Assembly (NCBI GenBank): GCA_012841175.1
Contig: DUVG01000115.1
Span: 1 to 15,281, forward strand
DNA length: 15,281 nt
Reading direction: 5' to 3'
DNA from: Clostridium sp.
GTDB taxonomy: Bacteria > Bacillota > Clostridia > Acetivibrionales > Acetivibrionaceae
Shown here: positions 1 through 8,454 of the stretch, in pieces
How the letters are laid out: every line of letters starts with the position of its first letter
Numbering within the stretch: the stretch's first letter is position 1
Position numbers and translations under genes: made by a program
Notes under the pieces: model-generated
The model's database searches: none
What the model was told of the DNA's origin: nothing
Seen by the model: only the letters and a program-made list of their open reading frames with translations

Positions 1-622
1 CTATCTGTAATTCATCATCTACAGTGTCTAGTTTTTTAAAATCCATATTCATTCCAAGTCTTAAAAATTTAGATATAGCTTCCTTTCTAGTCCAGTATTT
101 TATAGCTTGTACATTTCTTTCATGCAGGTTAGTTGTTTTAGATAGAATACTCTTTTCTCTGTCTGAAAAAAAGAAATTAATTAAAGAGTTTTCCACTTTA
201 AAAATTTTTTCAACATCTACTCCCACCTTGTTTTCTGATATCACTCCCATACAATAGGGAAAGGAATGAGTGATAGAAACATTTGTATTGGGATACTGAT
301 GGATATAAGGGGCAGAATCTGCCCCTTTTAAAATATCTACACAGTTTAAATCTATCATACTTTTTTTTAAAACTTTATATTTAAAAAGTGCTTTTTTCAC
401 TGCGTATCTGCCACATAACCATTGAAGTTTCTTCTTATAAATTTTAAATCCCTCTAAATATTCCACCTCCCTTTCTGACAGTAGAGAAAGATATTTTTTG
501 CCGTCAATTTCCAATTTCTCATCTATCTTACTCATATCTACTAATGCATAATTTAAGTTAGCATGTGTTTTTAATCTTTCCATATTAAATTCAATCAATT
601 CCATTGTTTCTTGTGATATCAT
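1..622 (-). CDS. 4'-phosphopantetheinyl transferase (Sfp/AcpT superfamily), 3' end cut off by the window
   Basis: This enzyme would move 4'-phosphopantetheine from coenzyme A onto carrier-protein serines, turning apo-ACPs into holo-ACPs. Reading the minus strand from ATG at 622 gives 207 open residues with no stop before the edge; family members are roughly 220-240 residues, so only a short C-terminal piece is probably missing. Visible family signatures are an N-terminal LSEREVEYL...QWLCGRYAVKKAL block (about 48-79), VSITHS (115-120), the metal-binding GVDVE (D136, E138) and WTRKEAISKF (177-186, with K180 and E181). The ATG overlaps the synthase stop codon as ATGA (619-622), which suggests translational coupling. 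A GAGG lies 11 bases upstream, and the next in-frame ATG at 604 has no ribosome binding site. Its position makes it the likely dedicated activator of the carrier proteins encoded here. The family call is strong; partner specificity is inferred. Confidence 0.9.
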   Translation of the reverse strand, partial: MISQETMELIEFNMERLKTHANLNYALVDMSKIDEKLEIDGKKYLSLLSEREVEYLEGFKIYKKKLQWLCGRYAVKKALFKYKVLKKSMIDLNCVDILKGADSAPYIHQYPNTNVSITHSFPYCMGVISENKVGVDVEKIFKVENSLINFFFSDREKSILSKTTNLHERNVQAIKYWTRKEAISKFLRLGMNMDFKKLDTVDDELQI

Positions 623-3600
623 AGACTAATTCGCCTCATTATAACATTTCTTGCATAATAACACACTTGATTATGCTCATTTAACATTACCACATTGTAT
701 TTTTTGTACTCGTCCCCATCTTCTTTTAGCTCTGCATATACTTTATAACCACAAGCATCTCTTGGAACTTTTACAACACCAATTTCTTCTACTTTCCATG
801 GTAAAAATACTCTTTCGCTATTGTAAGCAGTATGTATTCCACATACTTGGAAGATGGAATCCATGAAAGCTGGATTAATTAACAATTGCTCTAGTTTATA
901 TTTTTTATTGTTAATTTCTTCTTCCGGAAGTGTGGTGATGGAGAATACAGCCCCCTTACTATTTCTCTTGTACCTATTGTTTTCAAGATTCTTATCAATA
1001 AACAAAGGACCTAGCACTATAGAATTTGGATTCTTCTTCTGATGGTTTTCAAGTCCAGCTCTTGTAGAACCCTCTTCACTATCCCCATATTCTATATCCC
1101 TCATATTTAGTAAGTCACTATAATCTGTAACATTAGTGCTTATCTCCATACTATTTAAATTAATAAGTTTTGAAATACCATATTTAGAATCTAAATATGT
1201 GTATACATCTCCTTTAAAACTCTCTTTTTCTTCTGCTTTTTTTACATTTAAAATAATTTCCTGAGGTCTTTCATAAAAGAGTTTGCAAGGGTTATGCAGT
1301 ATTAGGTTTTTAAAACAGTATTGACTCTTTCTTCCGTAAATTAAGCTGTGATATTGGGCAAACATTTCCATAAATGCAACTGCTGGCATTAGTGGTGTTT
1401 CCCCCAATCTATGCTGGTTTATAATAGGGTCTTTTTTCACTGAAAAAACTTTAAAAGCTTTTTCAATTAAACCGTCTTTTTTGCTTATCCAGTCAATAAA
1501 TGGAGTGGAATTAAGCTTTTTATAAGCCATTTTTTCCGGCATTATAAACTCAAGGCCTTTGCTTACAATAATTTCACTTTTATTTGTTTTGCCTTCTAGA
1601 AGGTTTATAAACTCCTTAGCTCCTCTTTCTGGCTCAATAAGATTTAATCCCATTTCTTCAAAGTTCTCTTTTAGGTACTCATTTCTCCATGCTATACCCA
1701 AATCCCTCCAACCAGACCAGGCTATGCTAAGTCCATGAATGTTTTGATATTTTGAATTAAATGAAGAAATAAAGCTATTTATAAAACTATTTGCTGCACA
1801 ATAGTCTAGCTGTGCCTCATTTCCGAACCTTCCTGAAATGGAGGAAAATCCAATAACACTTTTTAATTGCTTTTTGTCTAAAAGTCTATAAAGATTTAAA
1901 AGACCCCTAACCTTTACAGAAAAGACCTCTCTAAATTCCTCCTCACTTTTATCCTTTAACATCCTGCTTTTTTCAATTCCTGCCCCATGAATTAGTACAT
2001 GGATAGGTCCATTATTTTTAACTGATTCTTTTATACTTTTTTCTAATTCCTCATAATTTCTGATGTCACAGGATATGTATAAAGCCTCATTTCCATCATT
2101 TTTAATTTCATTTATTAATTTATAAATAGATACAGCCTTTTTAATTTTCTCCAATTCCCTGTTTACCATTACAGGAGTCACTTTTGAATGTTTTTTTTGT
2201 AACTTTTCTTTTATTTCTATTTTTTTATTTTCTAGCTGTTCATCATCTAGCTGTGAAAACTCTTCTACATTGTCATCTAAGTTAGTACGGCCTATAATGG
2301 TAAATTTTCCTCTGTATTTTTGTGATAATTTTCTTGTTATTTCAGAGGTAATACCATTTCCTCCACCTGAAATGAAAAAGTGAATGTTTTCAGGATACTC
2401 TACCTTCTGAAGCTCCATTTTGTCTAAATAGTCAATTTTGGGTACCATACGCTTATCTTTCTTATAGCCAATTTCATAGTCACAAGAAGAGCATTCTATC
2501 TCATCTTTAAGTTTTGATGCAATTTCTTCAAGTCCTCCTTCAACAGCTCCCACATCCACTATTTTTACTTTTGAATTTGTCCATTCTTTTCTGAGACCTT
2601 TATAAAATCCACTTAAAGCTCCAAAGAATGGGTCTTGAAACTCCCTGTCTTTTCCATATCCATGGCATCCATCCATTGAAACTGCAGAAATAATTGTTAC
2701 TTTTGGCTGTGATATTTGTTCACTAAGCTTTTTATAAAATACAAATCTAGCTTCACCATTTAAAAATTCCAAAGTCTCTTCTTCTAATTTTGAAATATTA
2801 TCAATATCAATATTTTTACCTATATGGGTGCAGTCAACTACTACATCTACATCTTCATCTATAAATTCTAAAATGCTTTTTTCAAAATCTTCTAGGTCTT
2901 TATATTTATTAAATACAAATTCTTTTATAGATTTTGATTGTCCTTTAAGATAACTGGATATTTTATTTACCGTTTCTTTTTCATCACCAATAATCCATAT
3001 TCTTTTGTCTTTTAAATCAAAATCTTTTGTGCCTAAGTTTTCTTCAACAAAGACAGGTACTTGAAAACTTAAGTCTCTTTCAATTTCATAAGATATTTCT
3101 TCTGTTTCTTCTGTTTTTTCTATTTCTTCTGTTTTTTCTATTTCTTCTGTTTTTTCTTGTTTTAAGTTGTTTTCTTCCTCTTTTACTTCAGCTTTATAAA
3201 ATTCATTTTTTACAAAATCAATTACATCACCTATGGTTTTGTAGGTGGATATATTCACTTCTATTTCATCTGACATTCCATACTTTTCTCCTATAAGGGA
3301 AAATATTGTTGCTTGTTTTACTGTGTCAATTCCTAAATCTGCTTCCATTTCCATATCTTTTTCAAGCATTTCTTCTGGATATTTTGTTACCTCTGATATA
3401 ATTTTCAATACAGCATCTTCAGCACTAATTTTAGGTTTTTCATCATGTTTTATTTCTGGCTTCTCATCTGATTTTTCTGATTTTTCTGTTTTTTCTTCTA
3501 TGTTTTTGCTTATTGGGACTTCTAAATTCTTTTCTAAATTCTTTACAAAATCAATTACATCACCTATAGTTTTGTAGCTAGATATATTTACACCTTCTTC

Positions 3601-6600
3601 ATCTGTTATTCCGTACTTTTCTCCTATAAGAGAAAATATTGTTGCTTGTTTTACTGTATCTATTCCTAAATCCGCTTCCATCTCCATGTCTTTTTCCAGC
3701 ATTTCTACTGGATATCTTGTCACATCTGATATAACACTAAGTACATCTGATTCATAATTATGGTAAGACATAATTTTATCATCTTTTGGCGTATCATCAT
3801 TAACTTTGGTGCTTTGAATATCTTCTAAACTTTCTTCTACTGTCTCTTTACTTCCTTCTCCTTCTGCTACAAGAATTCGGCCTTGATTTTTTAATTGTAC
3901 ATTTTCAAAGCCTGAAATTTCCTTAAGCCAGTTGTTATAAACCTCACTGTCAAAAATTCTAGTGTCTTCAGAGGATATTTTTTCTAAAAGGTGATAGTTC
4001 CCCTGACCGCCATAGCCTATAACCATTCTTAAAGCATATCTGAAATTATATGCCCCTCCCTTAGACAGGTTAAAGCCTTCTAAAAAAGGATCTGGCTCTT
4101 TGAAATTTGGCACTGGAGGTATTTCTTGCTTTAAAAGTGCTTTTGCTGCAATAGCCTCTTCTAAAGATGCACCCATTGTATGGCCTGTCATTCCCTTTGT
4201 ATTTACAACTTTTATATCCTTATACCTATCTCCAAATACATTTTCAAGTGCTACTTTTTCAGTTTCAGCACACCCACCATTTTTGGGAGAAAATGTATCG
4301 TGAGAAAAATACACTGTCTTTTTTGCAAATTCACTTCTATTAAATCCATGTTCTTCTTCCATTTTTGAAATAAATCTCTCTAATTCATCACAATACTTTT
4401 TGCTTTCAATTTTTACTTGATGTCCTGCAGTATTGAATAGATGAGTCCCTAAAATACGGCAAATTCCATTCACGCCTCTTTTTTTTACATCTTCTTCCTT
4501 TTCAATTACAAGTCCTACAGCTCCAGCTCCAATTACCGTTCCATTTCTTCTATTGTCAAAAGGCACAGCTGCTTCAAAAACATTACTAGAATCTGAAGCC
4601 GCTCCCATGCTCAAGAAGCTTCCCCCTACCCATGGCAACATTTTCTTTGAAGTTGGGTTATCCGCTCCTAGAACAATCATTCTTTTTGCGTGTCCGCCCC
4701 TTATGAGGTCTTCTGCAACTGTTATGGCAGATGCTGTTGAAGAACATGAAGCTTTTATGTGAAAATTAGGACCCATAGCACCAATAAACTGTGCAAGCCT
4801 GTTGTTTGCTAAAGAGGCAGTCTGGATTAATAAGTTATGATTAAATTCATAAATATCCTCTTCACCAAAATTATTTGTAAGTTTTGAATAATGAAAATTA
4901 AACCAATCGGATAAAATTTTCCTTACTCCATCATCCTTTACTCTAGAAATTACTTCCTGATAAAAATCTATTAAATCTCTTCTTGTTTTACTTCCAAATT
5001 TACTTGCTATATACTTTGATACTTCTGATACAAAAGGCTCAAATCCTGAAAAAGCACAAGCATATATTATACCTGTATCTTTTTGCATTTCTTCTGGAAG
5101 AACCCATCTTCCTTCTAAAGAAGTACCTGAAGATGTCATAATTTTTTCTCTTACAAGAGGTATTTTTGCATCTTTTAATGCTTCATAGCCTGCTGCTATT
5201 CCTGTACACACATCCAAAGTCATTTGATTTAATATCTTTTCATCTATTTGATAGTCATTTAACATGTCAATTTCGCCAAGTTTACCTGCTATTTGAATAA
5301 CTTCATTAATTGCAGAAATCTTCTTAAATGTGATTTTATGTTCATTTTTCAAAAGTCTTGTTATGTTTAAATCCAATAAACTTTCCAGCTCATCATCAGT
5401 AAGTTTTTCAATGAGATTTTTCCCTTGAAATATGTAGTCAAAATTGTCATCTGAAAATATTTTTTTAAAAGTTCCAGGTAATCCTATTGACACTCCACTG
5501 TAGACAATGCTTTCTTTTGGTTTGGATAAATCAGTCTTTTGAATTATTTTTATTTCATTATCATCTTTTATTAAATCACCATTATAATTTGTTTTTAAAA
5601 TTTTCTTTGATGCAACATGTCTTATATCAACACCTAGAGTAAATAGCTGTGCCAACAATGTTTTATAAGATTCAACATCACTTCTGCCTTTTTTATTTGA
5701 AGCTAAAACCATAACATCTTTGTCATTTAAAATACTTTTCACAAGGTTTGTAAGTACTGTTGACGGACCTGATTCAATAAAAACTCTTACCCCTTTGTCA
5801 TAAAGTGATATTATTGCATCTTTAAAATTCACTTTTGAAACAATTTGCTCTTTTAAAATATTAGGAATATCCTTTAAAGCTTCTTTTTCATCTGGATAAA
5901 AGTTACCTAAATGACATGACATAACTTTCTCTTTTGGCATATTAAAATGACAATTTTTAATCTTATCATAAAACCTTTGAGATACATCCTTCATTAATGG
6001 AGTATGAAAACCGTGGGAAACATTAAGGACTTTGGTATTAATATTTATTTCTTTTAAATATTTTGATATCTTTTCTATTTCCTCAATTTTTCCTCCTACA
6101 ACCGTTTGCTCTGGAGAATTTATATTAGATATACTCACATCAAAACCTTGACTTTTTATAATATCTTCAACCTCTGTGCTATCTGCATATACACTCATCA
6201 AAATGCCTCTTTCCTTCTCTGCTATGTTAGCAAAGGAAAAACCTCTTTCTCCAATAATATTTAAAGAAGTCTTTAGGTCTATCATTCCACTTGCAAAAAG
6301 AGATGCTATTTCCCCTAAGCTGTGCCCTATCATATAATCTGCTTTTATTCCAGATTCAGTTAGTAGTTTATACATTCCCATATTACTTAGAAACATTGCA
6401 GGATGAGTGTTTTTTGTGTCCTTTAATTCTTCTTCTAATAGGCTATTGTTTTCTCCAAATATAAGAGAAGTAATGCTATGCCCATGTTTTGCCTCCCAAA
6501 AAGCATCAGCCTGCATATACAATGACTCAACACAGGTGTAGTTTTCATACAATTCTTTTAACATATTAGCATATTGAGAAGACTGTCCTGGAAACATCCA

Positions 6601-8415
6601 TGCTACTTCATTGGAATTTATAGCTTTACCTTCTTTAAAAAACACGCCTTTTCTATTAAGAGATGCTAAGTTGTTTTTTTCAATACATTCATTAAAATAA
6701 TCCCATTTTTCATTTAATTCTTCCAAAGAATTAAATACTATAGCAAGCCTTACATTAGCTTTAGCATAATTTGAAGAATTATTTATAAGTACCCCTTCTT
6801 CTATTGACTTATTTTCTTTTTCTATGCTTTGTAAAAATTTGGTGTATTCATTTTTTATATCATCAATTGTATTACCTGAAAACAATATAACTTCTGATAA
6901 TTTTTCAGATTTATTTTGGGATGCTGCATTAACATTTTCAGTGTTTTTCATGGCAGTAGAATAAACTCTTTTTACAAACTCAGGTCTAAATTCCTCCATA
7001 CAAATATGAAAATCAGCTCCACCAAATCCATAGGCACTAACATTTGCTCTCCTTGGATGCCAATTTGTTCCTTCCCATTTTTTCTTTTCAGAAACTATAT
7101 AAAATGGGGACTCTTCAATTTTTAGCTTAGGATTTATCTCTTCAACATTTGCAGTTGGAGGAATAATTTTATTGTAAAGAGCCAAACAATTTTTTATCAT
7201 ACCAGGTGCACCTGAAGCATATCTTAGATGACCAATATTTGATTTCACCGAACCTAAACCACAATAATTTTTTCTTTGGGCACCTAAGTTTAAAAAAGCT
7301 TCTTTAAGTGCCTCCACCTCAACTTCATCTCCTACAGCCGTACCAGTTCCATGAGCTTCCACATACTCAATGGTATCCACAGGATATCCTGCCATTTTGC
7401 ATGAACTTTCTATTACCCTTATCTGACCTTCTTTATTAGGCGCTGCAATCCCTTTACCCTTGCCGTCGCTTCCCTGTCCAAAACCAGATATTATACCATA
7501 AATTTCATCCTTGTCCCTTAGTGCATCCTCTAGTCGTTTTAAAACTAACACTCCTCCCCCTAGTCCAATTACAAAACCATTTGCCCTTTTATCAAAAGGA
7601 AATGAGCCGTCTGGAGATAGTGCATTGATACCAGAAAACACCACCATAGGGATTTCACTCATTGTTACTTCTACTCCACCAACAAAAGCAACATCATAAT
7701 CCTTTCTCAACAACCCTGTTATCCCACAGATAGTAGCTGTTAGCGCCGATGCGCATGCTGAATCAACTGTATAAGCTGGCCCTCTAAAATCAAATACATT
7801 ACATATCCTTCCAGCAGTAATGCTTTGAAGCATGCTAGGAGCACTGTCTTCTGTTATTGGAAGTGTACCTTCTAAAGACTTTTCCGTTATATCATTAATT
7901 AGTTCCTCCAGTTCCTCAGAAGTAAAGGTAGACTTTATTTTAGGATTGTTCATTATTTGTTCTCTAACTCTATAATAATAAGTTCTTCTAGTAACGTTGT
8001 CATAATGTGTCCCTGGAGCTCCTGTACCGAAAATTACTGCTGTCTGCTCTCTAGGGATAGGGGATTTAATAGATTGTAACGCTTGATCTACGCAGTATAT
8101 TGCTGTATGTTGATTTGGATCCATATATTCAGCTACAGTAGGAGGTATTCTATACTTTCTACTTAAAATATCAAAACTGGCCTTGTCAACTAAAGCTCCC
8201 ACTCTAGTATAGGACTTATCCTGCTTATTAATTTGTCCATACATTTCAGGTCTGTAAAATACTTTACTGTTAAAAATGTGTTCTGGCACATTTTTAATAG
8301 ATACTTTCCTATTTAGTATATTTTCCCAAAAAGTGTTTATGTTTGGTGCATCAGGGAATAATCCACCCATACCAACAATTGCAATTTTTTCTTCAGAATA
8401 ATAATATTTTTTCAT
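619..8415 (-). CDS. Large iterative-type PKS/PUFA-synthase-like protein, KS-AT-KS-ACP-ACP-KR-DH
   Basis: This 2598-residue multidomain synthase would elongate an acyl chain, then ketoreduce and dehydrate it. Domains (approximate): KS1 8-470 with Cys221 (DSACAS), His355 (EAHGTGT) and His396 (NIGH); AT 602-930 with GHSLGE Ser699, Arg724, and VSHGFH ending in His804, close to the malonyl-type HAFH signature; KS2 968-1475 with Cys1224 (KASCSST), His1372 (SHDTFSP) and His1412 (TGH); ACP1 1557-1626; ACP2 1667-1737; KR about 1782-2288 with GGGNGIT (2017-2023), Ser2192, Tyr2205 and Asn2209; double-hotdog DH about 2305-2598 with His2335 (HRLGETPLMP) and Asp2519 (FMDS). There is no enoyl reductase and no thioesterase. 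Both ACPs read LGIDTVKQ, with Thr1587 and Thr1698 where the pantetheine serine belongs. The start follows a strong GGGGAGGGG site. ACP and KR style recall PfaA-type PUFA synthases, but the KS-AT-KS order does not match PfaA. Product unknown. Confidence 0.93.
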   Translation of the reverse strand: MKKYYYSEEKIAIVGMGGLFPDAPNINTFWENILNRKVSIKNVPEHIFNSKVFYRPEMYGQINKQDKSYTRVGALVDKASFDILSRKYRIPPTVAEYMDPNQHTAIYCVDQALQSIKSPIPREQTAVIFGTGAPGTHYDNVTRRTYYYRVREQIMNNPKIKSTFTSEELEELINDITEKSLEGTLPITEDSAPSMLQSITAGRICNVFDFRGPAYTVDSACASALTATICGITGLLRKDYDVAFVGGVEVTMSEIPMVVFSGINALSPDGSFPFDKRANGFVIGLGGGVLVLKRLEDALRDKDEIYGIISGFGQGSDGKGKGIAAPNKEGQIRVIESSCKMAGYPVDTIEYVEAHGTGTAVGDEVEVEALKEAFLNLGAQRKNYCGLGSVKSNIGHLRYASGAPGMIKNCLALYNKIIPPTANVEEINPKLKIEESPFYIVSEKKKWEGTNWHPRRANVSAYGFGGADFHICMEEFRPEFVKRVYSTAMKNTENVNAASQNKSEKLSEVILFSGNTIDDIKNEYTKFLQSIEKENKSIEEGVLINNSSNYAKANVRLAIVFNSLEELNEKWDYFNECIEKNNLASLNRKGVFFKEGKAINSNEVAWMFPGQSSQYANMLKELYENYTCVESLYMQADAFWEAKHGHSITSLIFGENNSLLEEELKDTKNTHPAMFLSNMGMYKLLTESGIKADYMIGHSLGEIASLFASGMIDLKTSLNIIGERGFSFANIAEKERGILMSVYADSTEVEDIIKSQGFDVSISNINSPEQTVVGGKIEEIEKISKYLKEININTKVLNVSHGFHTPLMKDVSQRFYDKIKNCHFNMPKEKVMSCHLGNFYPDEKEALKDIPNILKEQIVSKVNFKDAIISLYDKGVRVFIESGPSTVLTNLVKSILNDKDVMVLASNKKGRSDVESYKTLLAQLFTLGVDIRHVASKKILKTNYNGDLIKDDNEIKIIQKTDLSKPKESIVYSGVSIGLPGTFKKIFSDDNFDYIFQGKNLIEKLTDDELESLLDLNITRLLKNEHKITFKKISAINEVIQIAGKLGEIDMLNDYQIDEKILNQMTLDVCTGIAAGYEALKDAKIPLVREKIMTSSGTSLEGRWVLPEEMQKDTGIIYACAFSGFEPFVSEVSKYIASKFGSKTRRDLIDFYQEVISRVKDDGVRKILSDWFNFHYSKLTNNFGEEDIYEFNHNLLIQTASLANNRLAQFIGAMGPNFHIKASCSSTASAITVAEDLIRGGHAKRMIVLGADNPTSKKMLPWVGGSFLSMGAASDSSNVFEAAVPFDNRRNGTVIGAGAVGLVIEKEEDVKKRGVNGICRILGTHLFNTAGHQVKIESKKYCDELERFISKMEEEHGFNRSEFAKKTVYFSHDTFSPKNGGCAETEKVALENVFGDRYKDIKVVNTKGMTGHTMGASLEEAIAAKALLKQEIPPVPNFKEPDPFLEGFNLSKGGAYNFRYALRMVIGYGGQGNYHLLEKISSEDTRIFDSEVYNNWLKEISGFENVQLKNQGRILVAEGEGSKETVEESLEDIQSTKVNDDTPKDDKIMSYHNYESDVLSVISDVTRYPVEMLEKDMEMEADLGIDTVKQATIFSLIGEKYGITDEEGVNISSYKTIGDVIDFVKNLEKNLEVPISKNIEEKTEKSEKSDEKPEIKHDEKPKISAEDAVLKIISEVTKYPEEMLEKDMEMEADLGIDTVKQATIFSLIGEKYGMSDEIEVNISTYKTIGDVIDFVKNEFYKAEVKEEENNLKQEKTEEIEKTEEIEKTEETEEISYEIERDLSFQVPVFVEENLGTKDFDLKDKRIWIIGDEKETVNKISSYLKGQSKSIKEFVFNKYKDLEDFEKSILEFIDEDVDVVVDCTHIGKNIDIDNISKLEEETLEFLNGEARFVFYKKLSEQISQPKVTIISAVSMDGCHGYGKDREFQDPFFGALSGFYKGLRKEWTNSKVKIVDVGAVEGGLEEIASKLKDEIECSSCDYEIGYKKDKRMVPKIDYLDKMELQKVEYPENIHFFISGGGNGITSEITRKLSQKYRGKFTIIGRTNLDDNVEEFSQLDDEQLENKKIEIKEKLQKKHSKVTPVMVNRELEKIKKAVSIYKLINEIKNDGNEALYISCDIRNYEELEKSIKESVKNNGPIHVLIHGAGIEKSRMLKDKSEEEFREVFSVKVRGLLNLYRLLDKKQLKSVIGFSSISGRFGNEAQLDYCAANSFINSFISSFNSKYQNIHGLSIAWSGWRDLGIAWRNEYLKENFEEMGLNLIEPERGAKEFINLLEGKTNKSEIIVSKGLEFIMPEKMAYKKLNSTPFIDWISKKDGLIEKAFKVFSVKKDPIINQHRLGETPLMPAVAFMEMFAQYHSLIYGRKSQYCFKNLILHNPCKLFYERPQEIILNVKKAEEKESFKGDVYTYLDSKYGISKLINLNSMEISTNVTDYSDLLNMRDIEYGDSEEGSTRAGLENHQKKNPNSIVLGPLFIDKNLENNRYKRNSKGAVFSITTLPEEEINNKKYKLEQLLINPAFMDSIFQVCGIHTAYNSERVFLPWKVEEIGVVKVPRDACGYKVYAELKEDGDEYKKYNVVMLNEHNQVCYYARNVIMRRISL
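3105..3158 (-). repeat. 18-bp tandem repeat, three copies, coding a Glu/Lys/Thr linker
   Basis: On the plus strand the unit TTTCTTCTGTTTTTTCTA occurs at 3105-3122, 3123-3140 and 3141-3158, the last copy differing only at its final base. It encodes a repeating EKTEEI-type hexapeptide in the flexible linker between ACP2 and the KR of the synthase. Being a multiple of three, copy-number change by slippage would alter linker length without breaking the frame. Confidence 0.9.
3205..3747 (-). repeat. Tandem duplicated acyl-carrier domains inside the synthase
   Basis: ACP1 is encoded at 3538-3747 (residues 1557-1626) and ACP2 at 3205-3417 (residues 1667-1737). By hand alignment about 59 of 70 residues are identical, including an unbroken run around the modification site (MEMEADLGIDTVKQATIF and onward). 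A linker rich in Lys, Glu and Ser separates them. The similarity suggests recent duplication or gene conversion. Tandem ACPs are typical of PUFA synthases, where they raise flux. Here both copies carry Thr (ACA codon) at the expected Ser position, at 3655-3657 and 3322-3324. Confidence 0.9.
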
Positions 8416-8454
8416 TTCAACCCCTCCCCAAATTAATTTAAAATTTACTGTTAA

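Noticed and set aside
3027..3577. Plus-strand open frames opposite the ACP and linker region of the synthase.
   Set aside because: Low-complexity Ser/Phe/Leu translations that mirror the Glu/Lys-rich coding strand; no ribosome binding site or family signature.
619..8415. Naming the synthase pfaA.
   Set aside because: KR and tandem ACP style resemble PfaA, but the second KS, the C-terminal DH, the Thr carrier motif and the absence of other pfa genes do not fit.
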